From Tetrapyrgos nigripes (lineage: Eukaryota; Basidiomycota; Agaricomycetes; Agaricales; Campanellaceae), in contig JAACJM010000006.1 of assembly GCA_013368315.1 (NCBI GenBank), forward strand, positions 248,001 to 312,000: a stretch of DNA of 64,000 nt, in the 5' to 3' direction. Positions 44,734 through 56,192 of the stretch are shown here, piece after piece. Both the position numbers and the translations under genes were made by a program. Every line of letters begins with the position of its first letter. Within the stretch, counting starts at the first letter, position 1. Below the pieces are notes generated by a model. The model had not been told where the DNA came from. It made no database searches and saw nothing but the letters and a program-made list of their open reading frames with translations.

Positions 44734-46299
44734 CAAAGTTGCTTTATCTTGATGATCTATTTACTGTTTCACGATGTATCACAGAAAGTTTCAAAGTAAA
44801 AGACTATTTTAATGTTATTGTACTATAATGACAAGATACTGGAATGCGAGGTACTTGAAGTTGAATGGCAACCATTATCATGAATGTGTAAGACTACCCC
44901 TCCTTCATCCATCGTCCCATCTGTCCTGATCAAGTAACAGTCCATCAATGCCCTCCCACCTCCGAGGATCTGTCTCGTTATCCCTTCCTTCTCAAAACTC
45001 ATGGAATGAAGTTGATAATTCCCCCCTCCCCCCTCTCCCAATAAATATCTTCAGTATATCTTTCATGAGGATAGTCTAACAAAGTCTTTGCGAAACTTGG
45101 CGATGAGTAGAAGATGACTTGAGAAAATTGAGGATATCCAGCGGCCACACATGACAACAAAAATATTAATAACGATATCAAAGATAACAGACAACGACAT
45201 CGATTGTGACCTGGCACATTACTCACCCTCTTCATAGCCCCGTGAGTAGTCCCAGCAGAGTAAAATCCAATGAGAATGATACCAATTTGGTTCTGAACGG
45301 TGAAGGCTGCACAAAGCACACCCCCCCAATACCTCAACCAATACCCATTCCCCAGATTCCAATCAGCAAGTTGATTCCTAGTACTGATACAACCAAAGCC
45401 AAAATGAAGTCAGAACGCCAGAACACCAGCGAAGCCAAAGATAACAACAACAACAGCGGCGATAAAGACCACGTCTGAACGACTGGACGGCTAAGGAGGA
45501 AAAAGAAAAAGTGAAGCTATGAAGGGTGGTGAGGAAAGGATGAAAGTATAGGAAAGAGGAAGAGAGGACGTAAGGTGTGGAAGAAATGAAAAGATATAGG
45601 TGAGGACCAGAACGTAACAGTAACCATAGTTGCGAAAGCAAGGTGGTCATGATGGGCACAATTGGAGCTGAAATGGATGAACGCAGAGGCCAGGATCTTG
45701 TATGTGGGAGGTAGGTGGGAGAGCAAGAAGGTGCAAACTAGAAGGCAAAAAATGAAATAAGAGGTTGGAGTTTGGTTATGGGTAGAGAGGGGGGGGATGT
45801 AGGTACATATCATACACGTGGAATGAGAGATGAGCAATGAGATATTTGCGATAGTGTGCATGGGTGAGTTGGCTTGGTTGAGTAGGCGTAGGTGGGGAGG
45901 TGAGGTTCTGAAGGGACGGGCCAACTAGTAATGAGCAGAGTAAGAATAAGGGAGGGAGAAAGACTCGGATGTCAACACTAAGACCAGGGCAGACTATACC
46001 TATTCAGACCACATCTCCCTATGCCTCCTCCCCCTCATTCACTTCATCCTCATCGTCTTCCCTATCTCCACCTCCATCTGCATACATATCCGAAGCACTG
46101 ATGCTGGCGTTGGCATTGACGCAGGGGGGGGGGGGGGTAATGGATATGTAGACCCAGAGACATCAAACGTAAGAAGGGGACAGGGAATATACATGTACAT
46201 ACTGACCACATTTCCCATATGCTTGCTAGGGGCAGGACCAGGTGTAGAACGTCGACGTCTAGACGTCTAGAAGTGTCCATGGAAGTCTTCATTTCACGA
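44734..46299. other. Possible broken membrane-protein gene on the minus strand
   Basis: Minus-strand frames at 45240-45480 are very hydrophobic (FIAAVVVVIFGFAGVLAF; LALVVSVLGINLLIGIWGMG; AAFTVQNQIGIILIGFYSAG), and 44999-45240 continues with LLSLISLLIFLLSCVAAGYP. This looks like several membrane helices split over short exons, but the joins do not resolve. A G run of 12 is at 46127-46138. Confidence 0.3.
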
Positions 46300-46857
46300 T
46301 GGACCGGGTCCTAAATGCTTCTTTAATCTACCCCGCTTTCACCCCAACCCTGTACTCAGTATTAAAACCCTCTCCTAATACCTTGCATTCTGCACTCAGA
46401 ATAATATCTTTCTCCACTTCACTCTCAGCTCACTTCAACCCCATATTCTATCAAAACAATCTCCTAAGTCCTCGCAATCTGCACTCAAAATCATAACTTC
46501 ACTCAGAATCACTCTCAGCTCACTCTCATATTTCATCAAAGTCTCTCATTTCTAGTGTGGTTTGAGCCATTTAAGTAATCCAGGTTCTATGCTGGACAAT
46601 CGTACACTTGTTCTCCTTCCATCTCAATTTTCAGCACATCATCAAACACAATTCGACAATTCTGATTTAGCTGTGCAAGCTCCTGATCTAATCACCTGCC
46701 ATGGGACTACCGTCACAATGTTGACATGCTCGATTTCATTGGTAAGGGCTTAGAGTAGACGTAGACTGTGGCGGGCTATACCACGTCTACACCTGGCATG
46801 TTCGTAGAGGACCGTGCTGTGTATTTCTATCTATCTATCTATCTTTCTATCTTCAGA
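46300..46857 (+). repeat. SINE-like repeat copy A with TATC tail
   Basis: About 510 bp nearly identical to 50935-51450. It contains TCTACCCCGCTTTCACCCCA, a conserved GGGACTACCGTCACAATGTT block and GGCATGTTCGTAGAGGACCG, then ends in TATTTCTATC(TATC)n at 46829-46853. A simple-repeat 3' tail is typical of elements copied by LINE machinery. The copy has no coding frame of note. Confidence 0.75.
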
Positions 46858-48619
46858 GGTGTCACTTAGGCAGGTGATTGATAGAGAGGGGAGAGAACGG
46901 ACAGCAACAGAATAAGAGAGCAGAAAGTGAGCTGTATGGTTACAGCTGTTTTCACAAATTGACAGAAAAGTCGCGTTGTGGTCTTCGTGGAGCCATTATG
47001 TCATTAGCCTTTTGGAAGCCCTTGGTGACATGCCTGATCTGATGCCGACCAAGGCTAGCTTAACGAAAACTGAAAACGTTGATGACGTATAAGGACAATC
47101 TCCGCTCTTCAATCACTGCACTCAGTGTCCATTGGCCTTATAGTGTACCGAAAATGGCCCAGAATCACTCTGGCTCTCTTCTCTCCATTCCTTCTCGCTA
47201 CCGAGAAGTTACTCTACTTCAAACACCTCAATTCTGATTGGCTCTGTTCCATCATATTATAAGGAATCCCTGTCAGCCTGCACACGAAAAGTGACACTTT
47301 GGCCTTGATTGGACACATTTTTCTGCCTGGAGTCCATTTTGTGCTGTGATAAGCTGGCTAAATGGAAGTTTTGGTCAAGGGGAAGAGCAGCTGGAGGATA
47401 TTACATTGTATGATTACAACGTCGTCAACGAGCTGAGCGCTGATGGCCCCTACCTCACAATTAAAGGTACGCCTGCGTCACTTCTGTCTTGCTGCTAATT
47501 CGTTCTGTGTATAGGTTATCAAGTTTGATCAAGATTTTACGAGGTCTCACATCTGAGAGCCCCTCAAGATACAGTCTTTCATCTGTTCTCGACATGCCTC
47601 TTGTTCTAGGTGGTCCTCCAACTCACTCAGTAGTCCTGCTCTCGACCTTCTCCAGAACTGTTGTCACTATACCAACGCCGAGCAGCTCAACAGCAACGAC
47701 ACATCAGTCCTCCAATGCTCATCACTCCTGCACGGTCAAGTGTCAACACTGCCCTCTCCATTTCCTTTCCTGGTCCCATTTCTACAACGTCCTATGTCGC
47801 ATTCTGAGCTCACTTACCTCCGTTATTTGTCCTGCTCCTGTTATTCTGGTCCTCCTCTGCGCTGTTCACCCACACTCCATGACCTTCAATGATCTTTTCT
47901 GTCATGTCCCATATTTCAGCAAGGGTCTAGGCCTAACCTTAAGACTCTCATTGCCTCCGTAGTGTTTATTTTATACTGAATTATTATCTACCTTTGCCAT
48001 AATTACTGCCTTACACTACTTTACTTACCACAACCATCATCATCCATTCCAAAAAAACGAATCCAGCCTCCTCCTGCCGTCCGTTCTCTCTGAAACTTCG
48101 CATACACACTCTTTTGGTCTCCTCAAGGCTTTCTATCAAGTCTTATAGTGGGAAAAGCACTCCTTTCGAGTCTACACTGTCGAGGACATCAAGCAGTCGC
48201 TTTTTGCTGCTCCTCCCGCATTACACAGCCACAAGAACGTGACTTCCATCCAAACACGACGCTTGGATTCTTGCTACAGGCGGTCTCAACACCTCGTCTG
48301 CATTCCCTGCTGCACGTAAGTCGTTTCTTGCTACCTGCACACCCTCCTACACACCCTACACACCCTACATACACTTCTCTCATCCAATACACACACATTC
48401 CACACGCACTCCATAACAAAAAAAAAACTAGGCTCTAACGCCTCCAAGCTCTAATGCTTGAAAAATAAATGAAATAAAAAGAACACACAGACGAACATCA
48501 TCCTCCCACTAGGCTCTAACACCTCTAAGCTCTAATGCTTGCATGCGTCCCTAGAACCGTGCCATATCCCTACTACTTGCTCATTTAGGCTCTAACGCCT
48601 CTATTCCCAACAGTCTCTA
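46858..48619. other. Region with a coding trace and short direct repeats
   Basis: A plus-strand stretch near 47300-47470 reads CAVISWLNGSFGQGEEQLED, ITLYDYNVVNELSADG, followed by a GTACGC...TATAG intron-like segment; it has no start and soon stops. The phrase AGGCTCTAACGCCTC(C/T) recurs at 48430, 48512 and 48587 with CAAGCTCTAATGCTTG between. The poly-A run at 48418-48426 is short. Confidence 0.35.
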
Positions 48620-49136
48620 TGTCACGAATCGCTCCCCGTCTATTCATCTCCTTTCTATTCTTTTTCCTTTACTATCTACTTCCCACTCTAACCCCATAAA
48701 ACATCAATCATTTCTCATCATCATCTATAGTTACCATCTCTCTAGATCTATGACTCACATCCTTATCTCCTCCGATTCCTATCTCCATGGACATTCTCAC
48801 TGTCAATCACTCCGTATGATCCAGTACCTTCATCTATCCATATTTGACTCATTATTCTCTCACCCTTGACATTTCCACATGATACCGTCTATTATTACTT
48901 ACTCTTTCCCATCTGTTCATATTTCACTTATATACCTGTGATCCTTGTAACCTATTCCTTAGTTCGTTCACTTCGTCTCCGCTCCGTACTTTTACTACGC
49001 AGTGTAGAGCCTAGTCAGCCTACTATCTCTCTATCTCTCCATCTCTCTACCTTCTTCGATCAATCCATTCTCTTGTAACCGGCTTTCTCGTATTGTGTGA
49101 CTTGGGTGGTTATTGAGTGTACCGACAACCTTGACA
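48620..49136 (+). repeat. Solo LTR related to the gypsy element
   Basis: The 517-bp block starts TGTCACGAATCGC and ends ACAACCTTGACA and is flanked by the 5-bp duplication CTCTA (48615-48619, 49137-49141). Along its length it matches the LTR of 3676-11440 read in the sense direction (for example CCTATCTCCATGGACATTC, GTTCACTTCGTCT, GTGTGACTTGGGTG), although diverged. No internal domain follows, so an ancient insertion was reduced by LTR-LTR recombination. It is in the opposite orientation to the full element. Confidence 0.9.
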
Positions 49137-50934
49137 CTCTACCTCCTCCACAAAGAAGCCTATTATGAAACAGACCACACTGTCCTTCAATAAGCAAGCC
49201 CCTACTCACCCTCCTCCACAAAGCAGTTCTCGCAGCACTCTCGATCCTTCGGCCCCACCTCAATAAGCAAGCCCCTGCTCACCCTCTACAAAGCGCGGTT
49301 CTCATGGGATTCTCGATCCCTCGGCCTCTGCCCCTTCGGCAACCCCATGACGGGCATGACGACGTCTTGCGCAGGTCTCCGCCAAAGGACAACTTCTTTA
49401 CCCTCTAGTTCTTGCTTTACATACTCTCTAGCTCTCTCACTCTATAATCTCGTACACCTTCTGCCCATACCTCACACACTTTAACATCAGAATGTATACC
49501 TTATTTTCTCTTACATCAGGAGCATCAATAATATATTAGCTTCTACTCTGTAATTGTGTACTCTGCTCAATATGCTGGGGGTAACACACACCCCGTTTGA
49601 CGTCTCCAGTTCTACTTCTACCGCTACCTAATGTTTGACCTCAATCCAATGGCACTCAGTCTTACTCATCGCCATTTACAAAACTAACCATGCCTTGACA
49701 TCTTTTGCATATGCCGTTTCTCAGCCCTCTTTGTAGGCTCATGCATGCTCTCTTTTACAGCCGCGTGGTATCCCCGACATGCACCACACATATAGCTACC
49801 AAATCTCTGCCTACCTGTCACTGCCAGCTGGAACCCTGCCTATATTAACTCTCACCCTTCTCCTGTTTCTCACGCACTTGTACATCCTCCTAATCATTTC
49901 ACACATGAAATCTTGGTGAATGCACCGACAAAGTAATTAGGGGGTTATTTCAACACGAACTTCAAATCCTGTAACCATCTTTCGCAATATCATCACTCCT
50001 GACACCCAACAATCTCCACCAGTCCATGCCTGCCCTGTATGCCCTGCATGTATTTTGCAATCCTTTCAAACTTGCAATCTAGTCACTTCTATTAATGTTT
50101 GATTAAACAACAACCATCCTTACCCACCTGGCCATGCATTCTGACAGGTTCAGGATGAGATCTCTGTCCAAATACTCAGTCATATCCCTGAGCACTGGGC
50201 ATTGAGCTTCTTAGTCCACTTCTGCTATACCTTCCTCTCCTCGGAAAAGATCACTATCCATGCTACTGCACATAGCATGCGGATGACCTGCTAAGAACTG
50301 TTCTCTTCATATATCAGAAGAGCCTTGAAAAACATACAGATCTATACACCTATGGTGGGATCATTCTTTGTTTGACACAGCGCTACATTCCCACTCGTCT
50401 CCATCCACAATCTGCCACAGAGGCCCATTTCTGGCACCTCTGTTCACAGAGCTTGCAATTCTGCCACTTCAATATCGTCGAATCACCCTTGCTATGCGCT
50501 GCCTTCTGTACATCCTATTGAGAGACCGTATCCACTGTGCCATTGCATTTCAGTTGTAAACACCACCAATGCTTTATATCCTCCATCCCAAGTCACAAAA
50601 CTCTGCTTCACATCACTGATCCAATATTATTGGCCCTCACTCCATCTTACACCATAAATCTAATATCATCAAATCCATTCTGCCTTGACTCTCGCTATGA
50701 AGTCAATCTACTCAAAATCAATTTCTTCTCTTCATCAAGCTATCATAATCTGCCATTCCACTATAACTGTCCTTTGCATTACCCTAACTCTACCTTCTTT
50801 TCACCCTTCACAATCTACACTCAGAATCAATATCTTTGCTCTACCTCACTTGCAGCATCATCACAAATTCCACTTCCCATTACAAGCATTCCCTTCTCTC
50901 CAGCCTTGCAACTTGAATCCACATTCAATGTCAA
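49137..50934. other. Repeat-like region without genes
   Basis: ATAAGCAAGCCCC(T)(A/G)CTCACCCTC and TCTCGATCC(T/C)TCGGCC recur at 49190-49240 and 49263-49325, an imperfect direct repeat of about 70 bp. From 50560 the sequence is rich in CACTC/CATC words resembling the 5' part of the SINE-like family. No gene. Confidence 0.35.
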
Positions 50935-51450
50935 TATCTTTAATCTACCCCGCTTTCACCCCAACCCTGTACTCAGTATTAAAACCCTCTCCTAATACCT
51001 TGCATTCTGCACTCAGAATAATATCTTTCTCCACTTCACTCTCAGCTCACCTCAACCCCATATTCTATCAAAACAATCTCCTAAGTCCTTGCAATCTGCA
51101 CTCAAAATCATAACTTCACTCAGAATCACTCTCAGCTCACTCTCATATTTCATCAAAGTCTCTCATTTCTAGTGTGGTTTGAGCCATTTAAGTAATCCAG
51201 GTTCTATGCCGGACAATCGTACACTTGTTCTCCTTCCATCTCAATTTTCAGCACATCATCAAACACGATTCGACGATTCTGATTTAGCTGTGCAAGCTCC
51301 TGATCTAATCACCTGCCGTGGGACTACCGTCACAATGTTGACGTGCTCGATTTCATTGGTAAGGGCTTAGAGTAGACGTAGGCTGTGGCGGGCTATACCG
51401 CGTCTACACCCGGCATGTTCGTAGAGGACCGTGCCATGTATTTCTATCTT
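50935..51450 (+). repeat. SINE-like repeat copy B
   Basis: Near-identical partner of 46318-46830, same orientation, about 4.6 kb apart, with few substitutions (mainly C/T and A/G). It ends TATTTCTATCTTCTATCTG, a shorter tail than in copy A. Confidence 0.75.
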
Positions 51451-52117
51451 CTATCTGCCCCTCCCTCAACATTATTGTCCCTAGACAACCTCGCCGCTGA
51501 TCCTCACCTCTACATCCTTCAGGTTACTATTGAGGCATTCCAGCTCGCTAATACTCACTCCGTCTTTTCCCTCTTTGTCTTTTTCCACTCACTACTACCT
51601 CAGTAATCTTTACCACTCGTCACCAGTCATCACCACTCGATACTTCATGCAACACATGCCACTTCATCAACACCGTTCATCACTCAACATGTCCATACAC
51701 ACCCACAGCACCAATAGACACATATACACTCAGCCACGACTTATTGTCATCGAAGTCACTGCCAGCACTGCAGGGGGGCATATGCTCGTCTGTAAGGCTT
51801 TCGGGAGCAGCCCACACCTTGGATATTAGGAAGAATTGGGATTATTGATTGAAGAGAAGTTGGAAAGAATGACGAAGAACACTGATTGGATAGTGTATTG
51901 ATTTCGTAGTATATTTTAACGTCATCTGGTATGCTAAGTGGACAATCTAAGGGGCTTGACCCTGGAGCCTGCCCCCACTGACGCTACCGAGTACCCGCAC
52001 TTCTTTTCCGGAGCAGTGTAATCTACAATTCACCAACGAGATGATTGAACCACTAATTGACGCAAATACGTATACAACAAGCCAACTCGAACAGATGTAG
52101 AAGATAGCCACAAAAAT
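51451..52117. other. Spacer before the glycosyltransferase remnant
   Basis: No gene recognised; the plus-strand open stretch at 51530-51829 is low-complexity. A CATCACCACTC-type repeat is near 51610-51640. Confidence 0.35.
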
Positions 52118-52795
52118 CTAATCAATATATTTCTTCAAAAGTCTCTCCATACTCGCCCTTGCCTCCCCATCTTCACTCCAGCCCTCCAAAAATGCTGCTC
52201 CCAATTTCTCAAAATTCTTCCTCTTCTCTTGCCCTTCTTCTCCCTTCAATTTCGTCAAAAGCCCACGCACCTCATCCCGAACAGCGTCAACGGTAAATGT
52301 CGGTTGTTGCAACTTGCGAGTCAGGCAGGTCCTTGAACCTATAAACTGGCTTAGTCCCATTTTCACCGGTTCGGACGTTGATCAGCTCGAAACCCGCTTT
52401 GTGGTTATTGGAGATGACAAGGGAATTGTAGGGTTGGTCACCCCCGAATGGCCAGAAGACCCTACGAGAAAGAGTAAGTTACAACATTTGCAAGTAAGAT
52501 GGGAACACGCTTATTGAGAAACCCTGTATACGAAGGCTTCTTGAGTGCTATTCCATCCTCCATGAGAGATAAACCATCCAGTCGCTGGATGCGACAGAAT
52601 GGTTCCTTGCGGTGCCCACTCGAATTCTGTTGCCAGAGGATGTTCTTTAATGAAACGAAGCTTGTCGTTCGCAATAGGTTTCATAAACGGCGAGGGGTGA
52701 GCGAGAATCAGAGGTGTCCCGGTTGCGAGAATCTCCTCAATGACAGCCCACAACTTATCTTCGTCTGAGGGCCAGAAAATTGATCCGAAGGACAT
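52118..52795 (-). pseudogene. C-terminal half of a UDP-glycosyltransferase
   Basis: The minus strand encodes [55 protein letters not shown] and [10 protein letters not shown]. These are the C-terminal sugar-nucleotide-binding region of family 1 glycosyltransferases (the UGT signature around W.PQ..IL.H and H.GWNS..E). After a stop, FWPFGGDQPYNSLVI and GFELINVRTGENGT appear in another frame near 52370-52470. The end, FTVDAVRDEVRGLLTK ... LKKYID, is at 52118-52290. The acceptor-binding N-terminal half is missing; upstream of 52795 the sequence soon becomes the SINE-like repeat (52810 on). It would have glycosylated a small molecule but is now inactive. Confidence 0.85.
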
Positions 52796-52809
52796 CTAGC
52801 ATTAAAGGA

Positions 52810-53046
52810 AGCAGGTGAGATAGATAGATAGATAGAAATACACGGCGCGGTCCTCTACGAACATGCCCGGTGTAGATGTGCTATAGCCTGCCACAGCCTA
52901 CATCTACTCTAAATCCTAACCAATGAAATCGAGCACGTCATCCTTCGTGACGGTAGTCCCACGGCAGGTGATCAGATCAGAAACTTGCAGAGCCAAGTCG
53001 GAGTCGTCGAATCATGTTTGATGGTGCGCTGTAAAATATGAGAGAC
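52810..53046 (-). repeat. SINE-like repeat copy C
   Basis: On the minus strand the sequence repeats the 3' block of copies A and B (GACTACCGTCACG, GATGACGTGCTCGATTTCAT, GGCATGTTCGTAGAGGACCG) and ends in a (TATC)n tail at 52820-52837, next to the glycosyltransferase remnant. Weaker similarity (CATCAAAGTCTCTCAT type) reaches about 53060 and perhaps 53300. Confidence 0.75.
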
Positions 53047-53406
53047 TTTGATAGTGAAGTGGTGTGAGGTATTTGATAGAGGAGACTTTAGTAAAAACCT
53101 CGTAGTGAGATAGGTGAGAATATGAGTGACTTTTGTAGTAAGATGGAGTGCTTTTGTAGCGAGATGGAGGGATGATATTGATTTTGCGATGTAAAGTGAA
53201 TCGATGTAAAGTGGTCGGTAGGATAGTAATCGTTGCGAGATGATATTTGATGTGACAGTGCTGATACTGTTGTAGCAGAAGATGATTTTGCGAGAAAGAT
53301 GTAGCGCATTATGACTATCGAAGCCATTGTGATCAGGTGGGGGTGACAGGAGTCCAAACGTGTAGTCGTTGTCATCTGTTGGGTATTGACAACCTCCACT
53401 GGCAGT

Positions 53407-54600
53407 TAGGGCTGTCCACCGTAGCCTTATATGCGGGGGACACGGACGGTATATACGGTTACGACGCCGTACCGTACGAGGGTCGAGGATGAGTTTTGAC
53501 GGCACGGTAACGGCACGACTTACCCCCGTAGACGGGATTTGCCATACGGCAATACGGCCGTGTTGACGGGTCACCACGTAGCCAAGACGCATCTTGCCAG
53601 CTACCACCAGTAGCGCTTTTGTCCGACGCGTTCTGCCTAGTCTCCGTCCTTATTCTCTCGGCTATTCACTCAGGTCGCCCAAAAATCTATTGCTATGACA
53701 TTTCTGAACTCGTAGCGTCACTAATGACCTACGAAAACCTTCGCTCTGCCATACAGCTCTTTTCAGTACCCTCAAAATTTTCTGCCGATTAGTTAGTACG
53801 TTTCGTCGCTTACTGGTCACTGTACAAGTATATAGAACGTATCCAGTTCCGTTTGCAACAATTTACTGCGTTGGAGTTCAACCATGCTATTATCCACAGC
53901 CAGTATTATGTCAACAAAGTCCCTCTACAAAGCCCAGAACCATCCTCCTTCACTAACCTGAACTCTCTGTCAGGTTTTCCTCAAAAGCGCAGCTTTTACA
54001 TCTCGATACAAAAAGGTTCGGGTTACCGGTAATGAACTGGACGAATATTTCAAACACTCTCCGGAAGACATAGACCGTTGCGATCCGACTCGCTGGTGGT
54101 ATGCTCGTCAGGCTCAATTTCCGAACCTGTACAGGCTTGCAAGAGATTTGCTAGCAATCCCTGGTGAGTCTCTTTGTTGTTTCTTATACCTTGCTGTACA
54201 TATACTGGCTTGTTGTTAAGGCTCTGCAGTTGCTGTTGAATGGGTGTTCTATGGAGGGAGATACAATCTCACTTTGTCGGGCCAGCTTGCAGCCAGAGAC
54301 CATCAGGGCACTGATGATTTTGAAGAATTATATCAAACTTCGTCACAAAGCAATCCTGGACGTGACAGGGAATGAGTAGACAGACATTTTAGCCTCTTTT
54401 TATTTACACACTGCTTCTGATAGAACTATAGGTATCATGAAGTCCATCTATTCGTTAAAAGTAATTTACAGAAAAAATACGTCCGTATAGCCGTAACATG
54501 GCCGTTAACTACGGTAGCCGTACCGTCTCAAGTTGAGAAGGACTTTATACGATACGGCTACGGCGTTTCGTGGCCGTGCACGGTACGGTGGACAGCCCTG
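53407..54600. mobile_element. hAT element with CAGGGCTGTCCACCGT ends
   Basis: The 1,194-bp element begins TAGGGCTGTCCACCGT and ends ACGGTGGACAGCCCTG, 15 bp of which are perfectly inverted. Subterminal blocks rich in ACGGTA/CCGTAC words (chains of TACGGC and GCACGG) lie at both ends. It contains a C-terminal hAT dimerisation-domain remnant. No exact 8-bp duplication is visible (CTGGCAGT on the left, GTAGAAAA on the right). It is rich in CpG, unlike the older elements, and therefore probably younger or unmethylated. Confidence 0.85.
54014..54379 (+). pseudogene. hAT transposase C-terminal (hATC) remnant
   Basis: The frame reads VTGNELDEYFKHSPEDI, CDPTRWWYARQAQFPNLYRL and ARDLLAIPG. An intron-like GTGAGT...GTTAAG segment (54160-54210) follows, then SAVAVEWVFYGG and, after a two-base frame loss, DTISLCRASLQPETIRALM to the stop at 54377-54379. 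Family members read AVERVFSGGRD here, so the motif is altered. The hATC domain mediates transposase dimerisation. The DNA-binding and catalytic parts are absent. Confidence 0.85.
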
Positions 54601-54783
54601 GTAGAAAACCCAATACAGATGTAAATAAAAATCGTGCTTTGAAAATGGCAAAGGTCCGATATGGATCTGCCACTTCTCGGTGCAAACAGTGCTTTTCTCT
54701 GAGGTAAGTCATCAAAAAAGAGGGGAAAAAAGAAAATGCATTATTCCTAGGTACAACAAGTACACTACCTCCTTCAGCGCCAA

Positions 54784-55185
54784 CCAAGGGGGAGGCGGAC
54801 TGCATATCCGGCACATAGGGTAGGGGGGGAGGGGGGGGGGGTCAGGTCTGGCCAAAAATTTTTCTGACTGTACCTAGCATAGGGTATTTTGAGCTTGTTT
54901 TTCGCTAATTACCTATAGTTGTACAATTTTCAAGACTTTCTCACCTTTGGTTTGGCAAGAAGCTGCAAATGCACAACAAATACTGGTCCAAGTAGAGTTG
55001 AGGTATCTTATCTCTTCTCTTTTTGGCAGTATCAATTTAGGGTTAGGGCTTATGGTATCTTATCTATATGTCATGTGACTGTAGATATACCATGTAAGGC
55101 AGGTGAAGGGGTGAGGGGGTACTCCGGGTGGTGCTAAATTTTTTTTCGACCCCATGCAAATTTTTGAAACCCGCCTCCCCCTTGG
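54784..55185. mobile_element. MITE with 15-bp inverted ends and CGCCAA duplication
   Basis: CCAAGGGGGAGGCGG (54784-54798) is matched by its exact complement at 55171-55185, and CGCCAA flanks both ends (54778-54783, 55186-55191). The interior has a long G run (54823-54841) on the left and TTTTTTTTCGACCCC on the right. At 402 bp without a gene it looks like a MITE; a 6-bp duplication does not fit hAT or mariner, and the superfamily is unclear. Confidence 0.7.
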
Positions 55186-55191
55186 CGCCAA

Positions 55192-56192
55192 CTCTTGAGA
55201 CCCAATAACGCCACGCGATTATCCACCTGCGTTCGTATCTATCGAGAGTGATTTAACTTTGAGATAATTGACAAAATGGCTAGTAAAACTTCAGTTGAGT
55301 GGAGAAAGATTGAAAAATGCACATGGAGCCTAGAACGGCGGTGTTCACACCTAGAAGATAGTGTGGATAGCAGTAGGGAGCGGTAGAGCGAAAAGGGTAG
55401 ATGAAGGACTTCATATTGAGGTTAGAGTTACTTAGGGTTAGGGGGGGCGCTTCGTTGCGCCCGAGTAGGAGGCGAAAGTAGACAACTAGATAACGGGGAA
55501 TCCTTTGTTTGGGATTCCAAGGCCAGTTACCGTTTCGTGCTTATACTCGTCAGATCCGATGGATGTTGAGTACTTTCACTGCAGCTCTGGCAGTACTTCA
55601 GATAAACCAAGGAGCTATTACCAAGACAGACTGATTGGAGTCAAGGGTGTCAATGCTCCTCTGCAGTCTTGTAGATGCGTGCTGTGTTCCAAGAGGGTGT
55701 CTTTGTCTTGTGTCCTCGTCTGGCTGCATATCATGTCAGGTGGAGTAGGCCGAGGGCTGGCTATCACTATGCCAGAGCCAGACACAGTGGATTTGAGTCA
55801 AGAGCTGGCTACGGCATATATGCAGGCTGTAAACTACGGGATCACATGGCTACTAAGGGCCTAGACCTCCCCTAAACCCCTAATCCACAGGTCCAATAAA
55901 GAACAATCCTCATTACATTTGGACTCATAATCAATATCAAGTACTGTGGCCCCCTTATGCTTCTTTCAGTACGTTACCTCCATTCCATTTCTTCAACTTT
56001 GTCATCTGGAGTACAGTCCAAACAAAAATAAATAGATATGAGCCTCCCAATGTAATGAGGCCTCTGATTCAATGTTCAATGGTCATGGACTTCAGGTGTA
56101 ATGACAATGACTTGGATGTTCTAGTATTTATTTCTATGATCTTCATTCTACAGATTGGATCATAGTCAGCAATAAGTACTGTCCAAATATTA
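55192..56192. other. Spacer, no recognisable gene
   Basis: An open plus-strand stretch at 55505-55864 overlaps another open frame and has no recognised motif; neither looks decisive. 55900-56190 is AT-rich and probably the 3' flank of the gene that follows on the minus strand. Confidence 0.35.

Noticed and set aside
47489..47962. 157-codon open frame on the plus strand
   Set aside because: Ser/Leu/His-rich composition typical of a pyrimidine-rich non-coding strand, no splice partners and no motif.
52972..53607. 211-codon open frame on the minus strand
   Set aside because: It spans the SINE-like repeat and the left end of the hAT element, so it cannot be a gene of its own.
53407..54600. Exact 8-bp target duplication for this hAT element
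   Set aside because: CTGGCAG on the left and CTGGTAG on the right look alike, but the right one overlaps the terminal repeat, so I do not count it.
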